From Fennellomyces sp. T-0311 (taxonomy: Eukaryota > Mucoromycota > Mucoromycetes > Mucorales > Lichtheimiaceae): a stretch of DNA of 64,000 nucleotides. The position numbers and the translations under genes are program-made. Where the stretch lies: NCBI GenBank assembly GCA_025266875.1, contig JALLLT010000017.1, positions 620,001 through 684,000 of the forward strand. The letters are read 5' to 3'. The number at the start of each line of letters is the position of its first letter. The stretch's first letter is position 1. Of the stretch, positions 34,267-45,642 are shown piece after piece. The notes below the pieces were generated by a model, which was given only the letters and a program-made list of their open reading frames with translations, was not told the origin of the DNA and ran no database searches.

Positions 34267-35513
34267 TTATTTTGTCGGAGGTACAAGCTCCAGTGAAGTT
34301 GCGCGGGGTGAACTCGGGCCTGCAGACGACGACGACGTTGAAATCCCGGAGACAAGCGACACCGGGCGGCTCTGCAGCGGGTACTCCTCATCCTCATCGT
34401 ACTCGTCGTCGCGTTTCATCAATAGCGCCTCCTCATCATGCATTGACGATGTCTCTTTGCTGTCGCCGTTGCGGTCGCGTTCGATGCTGCGTACAAAAGC
34501 ACCAAGGCTGATTTTGGTGATACCCAGGTAAGCGAGCCGAGTACGGCAATTCGGGTTCAGGGGCGGCAGATACTGGCGGGCAACAAAGAAGGCAGAGAAC
34601 GCGTACATGGAGCCACCCACCAGGTCAATCAGGTAATGGTGGGTCAGGTACATGGTGGCCCACCACATCCACATGACATGGGCGATACACAGCGGCCACA
34701 GCTTGGGCTTCAGATAGTAGAGGAACAGCATGATGAAGGTGGCGTCGGCTGAGTGGAGCGATGGGAAAGCTCCAAAGACCAGTGGCGAATGGCCAAAAGA
34801 GGAACCGTATAACTCTAATCCAAGAATCTTGTCAATTCTGGCCAGTCCGCCGGCTTCGCCATGAATAGAGTAATCAGCCGGTGCTGAACCATAGCTCATC
34901 TCGTACCCTGATGGCAATTGTGTCAGTCAACACATAAAGCAACCGTGGCACATGTGACCATCTCCCTCCCCCCAAAAAATACTCGAAACTTACATGGAGA
35001 CGCATTTGGAAACAAGAACTGCGTGCCCACACCGAATATGTTCATCCAACCGAATGCCTTGCCGAACATGTCCAGCGAGCCCGGCGGGCCAAAGATGAAC
35101 AGCACGGCCGCAAAGATGAACGGCAGCGAAAAGTGGATGACGCCATAGGGAAGCCATGCCAAAATGTCAAGCGCTGGGTGCTGATGGCTGGAAATCATCT
35201 CGGATAAATTGGAGCCGTAGAGCACACGCTCGAGTGTTGGCAGGATGTTGACAAAGATATGCTGGGGCCGATACTCCGGGCCGATGAATTGCACGGCGTA
35301 GAACGAGATCAGGTAGCCGAACACAGGCAGGGCCGGCACGATGAAGCGTCGAACATAGGGCACAAACATCGAGCCAGCCAAGAGCACGCCAAGCACCAGC
35401 CGGACTGGCCAAGGTGGAGATTTGATGATAACAAACTCAATTGTCAGCAGCACGGCCAGGAAGGCGTATCCGACGTTCCGTATGGACAGCCATTGCCGTA
35501 ACCGTATCGCCAT
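34267..35513 (-). CDS. AUR1: Inositol phosphorylceramide synthase catalytic subunit
   Basis: Exons 34994-35513 and 34267-34907 join in phase to 386 aa. AUR1 transfers phosphoinositol from phosphatidylinositol to ceramide in the Golgi and is the target of aureobasidin A. Several membrane segments precede the PAP2-like catalytic motifs: GHSPLVFGAFPSLHSAD at about 212-228 (His213, His225) and THHYLIDLVGG at about 262-272 (His264, Asp268), the histidine/aspartate triad of lipid-phosphatase-type enzymes. The C-terminal 80 residues are charged and Ser-rich (MKRDDEYDEDEEYP, STSSSSAGPSSPR), probably a cytosolic regulatory tail. Length fits fungal AUR1 (about 400 aa). The start ATG at 35513 is followed by a basic, then hydrophobic, N terminus. 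Confidence 0.95.
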
Positions 35514-37696
35514 CGTGTTTATTTCGGTGTGCAAGAAAAAGCTAAAAAAAAAAAAAAGAATAGAAAACGAAGAGTAAAAAGGAAAAAAAAGGCTGGCGGT
35601 CAACAATTGTAGAAATAAACCTCTGCGGAACCGAAATATTCTGGATGACACTCCGGGAGCATGTGTAGCCTTTTGTTCCTCGTCACCCCTCACGTGCGCG
35701 CATTTGACCACACAGTCGGTTTCTTGCATAAACTCGCTGCACTAAAAAAAAGCAAGGGTTTACGGCGTCTGTGGCGCACACACAGAGAGAGTCACATGAA
35801 TTCGAGAAAAAAGTAACGCTGTCCTTTTTCTTGCCTTCGCCCCCACCCACTCCTCATCATTCGCCAGCACGGCAATCGCACGCTTATGGAAACCCTGCAA
35901 ACCCTATTGTGAGACAATTCACCGACGCGCGATCTGCGCCATGGTGTAAGCCATTTCAGTTTACCATTCATCATTCCTCGCCCTCGCAGTCGTAGCACAC
36001 TTAAAAAAGGAAAACGGACCGAATCCCTCTCTACGGGCATTTGGGCAAAGGGAATGCGCCGGCCTAGGGTGAACAAACAGTAAGAAAGAATGGGTTCAGC
36101 AATGGATCAAGTTTTTCTGTTATGCAAAACCCTGGCATCCATACATACTTATTTACCGGTAAGCGTGGTACTGTTTGATGCGTTCCCAAATATATATGCA
36201 AATTCCTGGTATATACAGTAGTAACGGCAGCTGAGACAGACAAGCTTTTTTGGGTATTCTGGTGACCCCGCTCAAAAAAAGAAAAAAAAAAGGACCTTTT
36301 TTCGCCGGAATTCTGCTCCAGCAACAACCTGCGCCGCATATCCCACATCGCTTTGGCAACCGAGTGCCATGGTTGCTATGCCCTGGAGATGTGGTCAATT
36401 ACTTTGCCCTCGTGCTGCATTTCAAATGATACATGACAGGTCACCGGCAATACCGGGCCTTCGGGGAGAAAGTATTTTGCCGTTACTCTATACAAATTAC
36501 TATCCTTTTCGGGTACATAATGAGGATGGGAAGCTCACGTTGCTAATCTAATCCTCATGCATTATTACCTCCGATTCTTCATTCATCGTGCTGATATACT
36601 TTGGGCGTATTAAAGATTTAGCCACAAAACTGGCCTTGCAATTTTTATATGACGAATTGCTGCGCATGTTGTGTTTCACACTTTTGTACAATACCAAGTT
36701 CTCAATCAACTTGATCAGTAGTTGCCTTATTGGTCGAACAGATTTGGGAATTCCGGAACCGTAACCGGGCTCCAGTTGCTGTAATGATGATGGACCCACC
36801 CTCGTTTTTTTTTTTTTTTGCTCAGCATAAATTATGTCTTTGGCCATTTCACATTGGAATAAAGTTGCCTGATATACAAGTATTTGTTGATTACCCTGCA
36901 GTCGAAAGAATTCGTGAAGCTCTTGTCCTCGTGACATCGTACATACAGCGTAGTACAACTCCATTCGAATAAGCAAATGTTTTGGTTAACCCTTCATCGG
37001 TACACTTTAAAAACGAAAAAAAAAGTTTACTTTGATGCAATGAAGGTTAAAATTTTTGGTGGTTGAAGCTGGATCCAAGCAAGCCGCGGACCAGCTCTGT
37101 TACATGTGTTCGCGGTACAGAATATAAGACTTTGCTCTTCAGGTATCTTTATGCTTCTTTACATTAGCAGTAAAGAAAGAGTTCTCACGGGGTTACATAC
37201 AGGGATAGTGCTTGCATATGATGACGCTCTTGATCTCGTCTCCGCGTTCCTATGCATGCACGTAGTATACCAGTGCTATTCACGTTCAGGATCTTAATAG
37301 TATTAACGAAGCCCGATATCACTCCAAGCCACGACGGAATGTTTAAGTCTTAGGCGTATTCTTTTTGATAATCGCTACAGCAGGAGGTATGCGAGCTTTG
37401 TCAGATTGGAAAGTGTGTATTAACTTATTTCCGTGATGGCTGTCAACATGGCTGGCACATATGGAAGCACGTAGAGGTTTTTCAAATTCACTGTAGAAAG
37501 TGATGGAAAATAGTGTTCCAGATCGAGCACATCGTGGGCTGACCCGATCGTCCCATTTACGCATAATTTAAGTCATTGTCCGATACCGAGCATGCAATGC
37601 TTGGTGAGACTTGGCATTGATTAATGATGTATTCAAACATGCGATAGGGTACCGCGCGAGGAGTGCAAAGAAAAAATTAACTACACTTTATTATTA
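35514..37696. other. Intergenic region, no confident gene
   Basis: The first part is the AUR1 5' region (A/T runs). Frames at 35792-36076 and 36548-36976 (minus) and 36730-36972 (plus) lack domains. The last follows a T15 tract ending in GCTCAG, an intron-like polypyrimidine/acceptor, so a small unannotated exon near 36829-36972 remains possible. Confidence 0.4.
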
Positions 37697-39768
37697 TCAG
37701 CTACGTTGAATAATAAGTATTTTTTTCTCTGCATAACGTATAGAATCATCTGTCACCAACGGACATGATCGGATAGATAATTTGTCCAACTTGTGATCCA
37801 TTCTGTCAACCAGACTTCGAATGCCTCGATCAGTTACGTGTCGCAAACCCTCCAAATGAACAGTGTCCAGTATATTCATATTACCAATGTTGGCTATATT
37901 GTCATCGGTAATAAAGTTCATCTCGACCAGCCTAATGTATTCCAGCTGCCCACTGACCATACCAAGAAAAGTATTGATACCGGCGGTTGTGAGACTACGC
38001 AAGCCGCACAACGAGACCTCGCGCAAGGTTTGAATTTGAGCCAACGAAACAAGCATTTCGTCCGTAATCTCATAGCAATACCGGAACGTGGCACTTCTTA
38101 GCGATGGCTGCGATCTCGAGAGTGTTGCATATTTTTGAAAAAGTTGGTTAAAGACCGCACGGTTATTGGTAGACCGGATATGTGCCATCCGAAGCGTAGT
38201 CAGCGGAGGTAGCCCAAGCAGTGTTTTGAGCAAAGCATCTAGATCGTGAACACTAGCCACGCTCAAATGGGTCAGGGTACGTGTGTTTTGGATCGCTCGC
38301 AGCATGAACGATTGTACACCATCCAGTGGCCAAAAGGATAACCTTTTCACACTATCGAGCGTAAAGCCTGGATAAGTTGCAATGACCTGGGCAAGTTCGT
38401 TCGCTGGTAAGGCTGGAAGGTATACAAAGACATTTTCTAGCGTGCTCATGTGCTTGAATAGCAACGGTAACAGATAGATATGTGGCACAGCAATCGTACC
38501 CTCATCATTGGCATAAACTACCCGCAAGCCTGGTTTCTCTCGAACTCCCAGCGTTTGTAGTTCTGGGATCTGAGACGCCGCGTTGTACGCGAGAATTTCA
38601 AGGTTGACCGCATGCATACGGACCGCATCCAGCACAGTTGGCTCACACCCGGTCATCACAAGTCGTTTCAATTGCGGACATCGCTGCAGTATGTTCCTGA
38701 TCACATCTCCTGTGATGGTTCTTGACTTTAGTCGCAAGTTGACCAGTGAATTGTGTTGCTCTGCTATTGTGAAATCGCCCGCCAAATACTGCAACGAGAT
38801 GTATGTTCGATACGAGAGGTCTGTCACGGAAGAGCAGACATTGAGTATGCTTGCCAGAGTGATTCCCGTGACGTTGTTCCCAAGATCAAAGTCGAGGACC
38901 TTCAACGTATGTCGTGCTTGCCAAAATGCTGGAATCACTCCGTCAATAAGTCGCTGTAAGTGCAGCGTGCCAGGAGCTAAGTTACTTCTTTCAATATACA
39001 TTTCGTCCAGCTCTCATCCATGCTGTTGGTCTTACCTGTAAATTTAACACTATGGATCTTGCTGATAAATCCTTGCGCCATATGCTCAAAGAGTCCTGTG
39101 CGCATCCGTTCATTCGATGTATCTATGGTCATATGCTTGATGTACGGACCGATATATGTTGTTGCGCCCATGATGTGAAAGTCTTCCGGTGATTCCCAAA
39201 CCGACAGACTTCTCCATGCATCTGCACACGCCAGCATACGTTTCCGCCATATAGCCGACACCGTCAAACATATCGCCTTGGTATTTTGCGGTAGACCCAT
39301 GATGATGGCGTTTACAATTTCTGCCGGAAGTCGCGCGAAAAAATCCACGCGGCGTTCAATCTTTGCGGCCGTTGCTGCTTTGCTCGCCACAAGCCTGTCA
39401 ATTTGCCCTTGATCTGATATCGCGTTTCGCAAACCTTCGTCGTATACTTCGATAGCTCGAGAATGTCGACCATACATGGAGTAAATATCGCCTTGTCGAA
39501 TGAATCCTTCCGCTTGCGTCGGTGCATATTCAATCATTCGCTGGGCATCCGCACATGCCAATTCGTAGTGACCAAGCATCGATTGGGCGTGCGATCGAAT
39601 ATCAAAGAGGATGAGCAATTGTGTTCGAAACACCTCGTTAATAGCTGTCGAGGCGTCATTAACCACCTGTTGATAATTGCAGCTCGCAATGGTCTTGCTG
39701 AGCCGTTGAATTAGTTCGTGGTATGGCTCCAAGTTGATTTGTTGAATCGCTGTAACCAATTCTTCCAT
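37697..39768 (-). CDS. F-box protein with TPR and leucine-rich repeats (Dia2/Pof3-type layout)
   Basis: Exons 39036-39768 and 37697-38976 join across a 59-nt intron (acceptor AACTTAG) to 670 aa. Residues about 15-135 form TPR-like helices (SHAQSMLGHYELACADAQRM, AEGFIRQGDIYSMYGRHSRA). An F-box follows at about 145-190 (FFARLPAEIVNAIIMGLPQN), and the rest is leucine-rich repeats (RCPQLKRLVMTGC, FRYCYEITDEMLVSLAQIQT, LEGLRHVTDRGIRSLVDRM). This is the domain order of yeast Dia2 and fission yeast Pof3, SCF substrate adaptors in genome maintenance. Mucoromycota carry many F-box/LRR paralogs, so orthology is not claimed. The expected partner is Skp1 in an SCF ubiquitin ligase. Confidence 0.85.
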
Positions 39769-39797
39769 TGAAGCGTAGAAAAGGTGGGAACTTTGCT

Positions 39798-40190
39798 CTA
39801 TGGATAGCCACTCCGCAGATGCGATTCACACGCAAGTACCTTTGGGAAATAGCGGAAAATGTTTATCAGTGTTCCATTATCGATGCTGAAACCAGCTGTA
39901 CGCACGTGTGTTAGTTCAAGTGACACTTCCTTCATACATGCTTCAAAGTGTACACGCAACATGCAAAGACGATCATAGCGCCAGATACTCAAATTTCGAT
40001 AATTGGGGCTGAAACCAGGGCAAGGTACAGGATCCTTGTTTACTGGATGGTCGTCCTTCGCTTCCAAAAATTTATACTGCATGTAGTATTGTTCTTTGGT
40101 CTGGCCTGTTGCAATTAACAAGTGTCCAAGTGGTTCCTTCTGTCCAACACGCAGTGTCCTGTATAGTTTGTCCTAGACCGTTGTTATCCG
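39798..40190 (-). pseudogene. Open frame upstream of the F-box gene, possible gene fragment
   Basis: An open stretch of about 130 codons on the minus strand, from LYRTLRVGQKEPLGHLLIAT to HVRTAGFSIDNGTLINIFRY and its stop. It ends 30 bases before the F-box gene start. The last 40 residues have a leucine-rich-repeat flavour. No start codon is convincing and I do not recognise the family. It could be a remnant of a neighbouring F-box/LRR paralog or an exon of a gene I failed to assemble. Confidence 0.3.
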
Positions 40191-41438
40191 GTAGCCAAAA
40201 CTATATACATTTACAAGCACGGATCTGCTCATAATTATTCTTATAGCACACAGACAATATAGTGTGTAATGGGTTTGGTCACACATGAAAGACGGCGTGA
40301 GGGAGAGGACAACAAAAGCCAGGAAGTATTGGTGCGGAATGGGACAACAGTAGGAAGCTGAAGCAGGTGTAACTTGTGTTCTTCATCAAGTATCACTACT
40401 GTTTTAACACGTACGTATCTACTCCATGTACTCTTTTTTTTTTAAAAAAAAATTAAATCAACGAAACTGATATAATACGTAAGCAGCGCTTCATACGTGT
40501 GGCAGTTGCAAGGTAGTGCGGAAAAAGTCATTAGGCGACCTGTATATGGAAACATACTCGTGCAGATTTACGTACATAAGATACTATACTGTAGGATAAA
40601 CGAAAGAAAAGACCTCTACTTAACATGGTGGTTAGCAGCTGTTTCAGTTTACATTTATGTACACGGATGTAAGTATTATTACAATAAAAATCTAAACAAT
40701 CGTTTCTTGATTGAAGCGTATATGTATCGATAGTGCAGTGGCGGCGTTCAAATTCACGGTATGTCTGATGATGCAATGGAATCGTACTAGACAGTTAACC
40801 CATATGTGCATGAAATTATGAGCTTCAAGACCGGGGGTAGCTGGGAGGGCACACACATAGGTAATATCTCATTGTGCCTTATTATAATAGCAAAAAAAAA
40901 CCAGCCACCTTTAGTTTGTAGTCTACTGATAGAACACTATCCGAGTACATATGTTGCTTTTAATAACGAGATCCGGGAGCTGACATGTAATTCAATAAGA
41001 AGCCAAGTGGTTTAGAATATAAGATAAGCCGCGTATATTCTTACTTGTTAACCTCTTATCGCTTCTTCTCTGACCTTCCAAAAGCGGATAAAGTACTGTA
41101 TCGAAAGAAGAATAAAAAAATAATAACCTGCTGGAAAGACCGCTAATCGTAGATTATCGGTAAGGATGCATAATGGGTAAGCTTAATTTTCAAATAAGGC
41201 TATCAACAAATAATTTTTTTGTTGATAAGTGTTGATACGAGAATCATTTCCCTTAAAGAGCAATCGCTTTGTCGCACAATTTAATTCCATTTCCGGGATT
41301 CATTTTGATAACGAAGAAGTTCGTTGATACGTGTAAAAAGTTATTTATTAAACGACTGCAAAATAGAGAGATATAACGGAACAGTATAAGAGCTGTCATT
41401 TGCAAACAAAAGATGCCACAAGCTGGCTTGATCCATCC
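40191..41438. other. AT-rich intergenic region, no supported gene
   Basis: A/T-rich DNA with homopolymer tracts near 40434-40455 and an imperfect hairpin around 41205-41235 (CAACAAATAATTTTTTTGTTG). No coding signal. Confidence 0.45.
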
Positions 41439-42120
41439 TTATTGGCTCTCTGTCGCCAATGCAGGGTTGAGGTAGTACTTTGCAAAGTAATCGTTCTGGA
41501 TCCAGAGCAACTTGTTGAAAGCAGCGAGCGCGGCCAACTGCTCAGCTGCAGGCAATTGAAGCGACAAAATACCACCAACTAGCACCGTTTCAACATAGCC
41601 CAAAAGCGCATTGATATGGATATAATCCACGTTAATCTTGCTCTTCTTCTCCGGCGTGTCAGTATGAATCTTGGCTACCCAGTCCAGGTATCGGACTAAG
41701 CGCTTATCGTATGGACCGGATAGGAGCTTGTTGAGGTACTTTGAGAGGAAATCCTTGCGGAACTTGATTTGCGGATGATCCAAAGTAAGGTCCTCAAGAG
41801 ATGTCGGCGCATCGCCTTGAAATCCTTCGTTCTTGGGAACAAAGTGTTTCTTGGTAATGTCAAAGGTAAATAGCTTTTGGTATACGGCATCCACAACTAC
41901 CGGAACCAATGGACGTATCTTGTCCGCAACTGTCTCAATAGCCTTAATGTCATCAACACCTGTGTATGAAAGACGTACATGATAAGAGGTAAACTAAAAG
42001 TTGAGTTGATCGAGTTTTCAAATACGTATCTAGTCTCTTACCAAAGTCCATAGATTTGCTAACATATGCAAAGCGATACTCATCATCAGAATAAAGTTTT
42101 TCCCGGTCAACGTGCTCCAT
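41439..42120 (-). CDS. Protoglobin-domain protein (single-domain globin sensor type)
   Basis: Exons 42042-42120 and 41439-41959 join in phase to 199 aa, the usual size of fungal single-domain protoglobins. The protein opens MEHVDREKLYSDDEYRFAYV. It continues through VDAVYQKLFTFDITKKHFVP, RKDFLSKYLNKLLSGPYDKR, YLDWVAKIHTDTPEKKSKIN (probable proximal-His helix) and VDYIHINALLGYVETVLVGG, matching protoglobins block by block. These heme proteins bind O2, CO or NO; the fungal function is unknown. The frame stays open for about 80 codons upstream of this ATG, which could mean a longer N terminus, but the chosen start matches family length. Confidence 0.85.
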
Positions 42121-42622
42121 GATAAAGTGGTAGACAGAAGAAAGAGTAATGTGCAAAGGTTCGGGAGATGCCACCACTGCTTTTAAATATGATAAAGGGT
42201 TAAGAAATCGCTCCATTTGATAAGCATCACCAATCGGATAGATTCGCGGTGCCCGATTTGGAAGGGCATTCCATTTCTGAATTACAAACAATGAAGCGCT
42301 GGTTCCATCTTTTATGCATGCTAGACAGAATAAGAGAGCAGCGCTGTTTGTGTTCTTGAGTATACTTTTCTGTAAAGTTTATTAAAAGAAATTCTAGTGA
42401 TTTCTTTTAGAGTATGGCAAAGTATTGCATTTATCACATATTCAATCACATTATAATCTTAAACACTACAATGTAAGTTGGGTATTTTAGGGTTTCAATT
42501 TCCTATGGTGTAAGTAAGCATAAATTTACCTTGTCTCTGTGAATACACATATGAGGAGAAGTCAGTTATTTGGATCAATAATTGCTATTTATCGAGTGAC
42601 GTAAAGTGGCTGCCACTTTTTA
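42121..42622. other. Spacer between protoglobin and Nudix genes with an in-frame upstream open stretch
   Basis: The minus-strand frame of protoglobin exon 1 remains open to about 42340 (through IQKWNALPNRAPRIYPIGDA), with no ATG before the globin start except MERFLNP at about 42216. I treat it as non-coding or decayed, but an alternative N terminus cannot be excluded. Confidence 0.35.
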
Positions 42623-43795
42623 TTATAGCTTAAACCGCTTAATTCGTAGTGGGTCGATATTTTTCTCAAAGGTATAGTTGCCATTCCACCCACGTATATA
42701 GATACGATGGCGATCACCAACGCTTCCCGTTGCTTTGCCTGTTCGAATATCAATGTACTTCTCGTCACCAGGATACGACCAAAAGCTCTGGTAACTGAAC
42801 TTTTCAGTAGTTTCACTCCCTACATTGCCAAATTGAGGCATTGCCAGAATCGGTTGTCCATCCGGTGTTCGCAATCCACCAATTCCAGCTTGGATTATCG
42901 ATTCGTAATCGGTGATGGGTACCATCGAGTTAAGACAATACCACTGCGGGGTATGGACAAAAATCGTTCGTTCATCCCATCGCGTCATAGCTTTAAACGA
43001 GGATTATGTTAACAACAATGACATGATACCATGGAGCATTTTTTTGTTTTACCTTGTCTTGGTGTGAACCAGTCTAGTTTAATCGCTCTGTTACCATCGG
43101 CTTTTGTGTCAATGATAGGAACCGATGGATCAAGAATTGTGAGGTAAACCTGCACTTTGTGTCGACGAGGGAACGAAAACGGAGTAATTATAGATGCAAA
43201 TGGGATCAAGTTGTCCACCGCTGGCTTTAGTCTAAAGGTATCGCACATTGTCTTGAACTTTGATGTATCGCGATGCACGCACTTACGCCAGTAGTTCTTC
43301 AAATCATCTGATAATACTGTGTGTGCTGGTGGGATCGTCAATAATAAGCCCGACTCTTGAAATGTTTCTCGAATTGCGCAAATTTTACTAGAAAATCTAA
43401 ATATCAATAGAGTCAGTAGCTGATAAACAATGCTCTGGTAAAGACTATCTTACTCATCATATGCATCACCGCTTTTCCATTTTTTATCATTTTCACTCAA
43501 TTCACCGCCAGGAAAAACGTGAGCATTGCCAAAAAGACTCACTGGACTTCTATATCCATTTATTATTGGTACATCCATAAATCCATAAAGTTGTTTGAAG
43601 ATCAAGTTACTGTTTGACCATAAGAACTTTATAATTATATTCAGATGGCTCTTTGGTCGTGGGTGCAATGACGATGATCCTACACATTTCATCATTTCTA
43701 TGTGGTTAAAGTATCCTGGGTCACCGATTTAGCATTATTTACGTTGCTGCATGATGAATCTCCTCTGCGTTGGCTCGCTCGACAATAGACGACAT
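42623..43795 (-). CDS. Nudix hydrolase, NUDT19-like
   Basis: Five exons join in phase to 306 aa: 43743-43795, 43611-43679, 43454-43549, 43053-43387 and 42623-42990. The N terminus MSSIVERANAEE leads into ATIIVIAPTTKEP, YKVLMVKQSPVSLFGNAHVF and PGGELS, then after an insertion CAIRETFQESGLLL. The expanded Nudix box and overall layout match NUDT19-type enzymes, peroxisomal CoA diphosphatases in animals. Within the REUXEEXGU signature the first Glu of the EE pair is Gln (RETFQESG), while the catalytic Glu of RE and the second Glu are kept. The C terminus KRFKL is weakly reminiscent of a PTS1-type SKL/KL ending, which would fit a peroxisome; this is tentative. Confidence 0.85.
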
Positions 43796-44433
43796 TGAAC
43801 ATATGAATAGTAAAATGTTGCAGAACAACAGATAGCTTATATATGATAAGAACTAGAATCAAGCCTTGCATATGTAACCGGGCAGCAAATTTTGTCTTTT
43901 TTAACTGTGCATTTCATATGATGGCGCCTCTGCAGTTAATTTGAAATCAGCCTACTTGAAGCCTTATTGCATGCTTATCGACCGAATAGTTAGCGTAAGT
44001 AGTATAGTCCGCTAAACCAATATGCTTTATATGTCGCTTTTATTAACTTAGGGTCACTGATAATTGATATTCAGGTTTCTAATTTCTATATTTTGCCTTG
44101 TACGTAATATCAAGGAAGAAGCATAGCAAGTCAAAGGCGAACTTACTAATGGGTATCTCAAGCTATGATACAGCAAGCTAGATCACACCATTTGAGCGAT
44201 TACTGTAAAGCCACTATGGTCACAGATAAGCAGATCACTTGATACTGTGCCCTTGGCCAGGGGATTGTGTTTTGAACTTTAGGGTCATCATATGCAACAT
44301 GTCTGATCATAAGCTAATGCTTGAAAACAAACAGCTAACTAATAATGGTGTTGCCGTGGCATTACTAAAAAATGACTATTTGTAATTCATGCATTCTAAG
44401 TAGTTATTTACACAGCCATTTATATTGCCCATT
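43796..44433. other. Intergenic region, no gene
   Basis: AT-rich spacer between two minus-strand genes; no open frame with support. Confidence 0.5.
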
Positions 44434-45589
44434 TCAACTGGGTTCCTTCTGCATTTGCGTGATTGAACCTGGGATCCAACACGAATAGGAAACCTTGAAC
44501 TTAACCTTCGTGTCCCAGATTGTACTTGATGAAGGTAAGGGAGATAGCAGGGGCGAATTCTCCAAAAGTCGTTGATACAACCGTCGAGCTTTCCGTGGCT
44601 CCTTTTCTCGGATGATCTGCCGACTTTCTACTGGTTTGAAATCAGGATTGACAAATTGAATCATGGAGAGCGTTGCATAAGGTGATGGTCCGGATGAGTA
44701 GGGCGAAGGCGGCAATGGATGTTGTTGTCGTTGTAGATTTGACTTGGGCAGTAATTTTGCTGTAGGACAAAGGTGCATGAGGTCAGGATGACTCCCCTGA
44801 TCATTGTACAAATCATTCCACATCGGACCACCCACGCGCAAGTTGGCAGCATATTGTGGATGAGTTTCGGGTGCGCCTGCGCGTCGTTCCAGTTCACATA
44901 CGATCTCAAATGGAAGGGGAAGAGGTACTCGATCCAATAGATTGCTCCTCCACCGCCATAGAAGATTAGCTTTTCGAGCCGGATGCAAAGGCTTATATTC
45001 GGGTTTAGGAAGTACGGGTGCCACCTGTTTTTTCAGCTCCGTGACAACCAATGCAGTGAGTGGACCACATAGGGGTGGAGGAGGAGCAGTGCGCGGTGCA
45101 TGCGGTACCAATGGCTCTGGAGGCTCCATATCGGCCGGAAGGATTGTATACGGCTAACAACTCTGTTATTACTTTTTTTCCCAATTAGGTCTATGGCTAG
45201 CCATCTCACCTGTAACAGACGGTGCCGCGTTTTGCCTCGCTGCCCGTACGCGGATTGTAGTAGCTTAAGACAGCTTTTCGAATGGCCTTGATTGGCTCTT
45301 TCTATACGGTATAAAAACTGTACATAGCATGGTTTAGTACTATTTTATAGACGCGATAATCATATCATACCTTTCGAGCTTCGCGTAACTTTGCTTTGAT
45401 TCGCGTCTCATCGGTGCAGCCCTGATAATCGCGGAATGCTTTGCGCGTGCGATTGTATATGAACGTTCTGCTATGTCCATTAATATGTGTAGAGTAAACC
45501 TACATTCCTTCGTACCTGGTGCGATCGTCAAAAAACGCAGATCCTTCGCATAAAATGCGACGATACAGGATTCGCACGTAGTCGCCCAT
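44434..45589 (-). CDS. LYR-motif protein, Complex1_LYR_2-like, with long Pro-rich C terminus
   Basis: Four exons, 45516-45589, 45371-45470, 45210-45317 and 44434-45153, join in phase to 333 aa. The N-terminal 95 residues contain YVRILYRRIL with the LYR signature. They continue with NRTRKAFRDYQ and ERANQGHSKSCLKLLQSAYG followed by QRGKTRHRLLQ, the pattern of the second LYR family. LYR proteins usually bind mitochondrial acyl carrier protein and help assemble Fe-S or respiratory complexes. The rest is Pro-rich and includes PARKANLLWRWRSNLLDRVP. The intron before exon 3 has a textbook TACTAAAC branch site. An exon start 16 bases further downstream at a different AG breaks phase and was rejected. 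It shares a 53-bp divergent promoter with ARP5. Confidence 0.8.
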
Positions 45590-45642
45590 AAAAGACCTTT
45601 GATTTTTTTGGCACCGTTCCGACAGAGAGTTCCTTTAACGCG
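45590..45642. promoter_or_regulatory. 53-bp bidirectional promoter, LYR gene / ARP5
   Basis: Only 53 bases separate the two start codons (45589 minus, 45643 plus). Promoter elements and 5' UTRs must overlap each other or lie inside the opposing gene. No TATA box is visible; the stretch reads TTTGATTTTTTTGG then GTTCCGACAGAGAG. Confidence 0.6.

Noticed and set aside
38977..39001. Frameshift between the two halves of the F-box/TPR/LRR gene
   Set aside because: A 59-nt GT-AG intron (38977-39035) joins the halves in phase, so the gene is intact.
45217..45301. LYR gene exon 3 starting after GTATAG at 45302
   Set aside because: That acceptor puts exon 3 out of phase with exon 4. The acceptor at 45318, preceded by a TACTAAAC branch site, restores phase and the conserved ERANQG/YGQRGK pattern.
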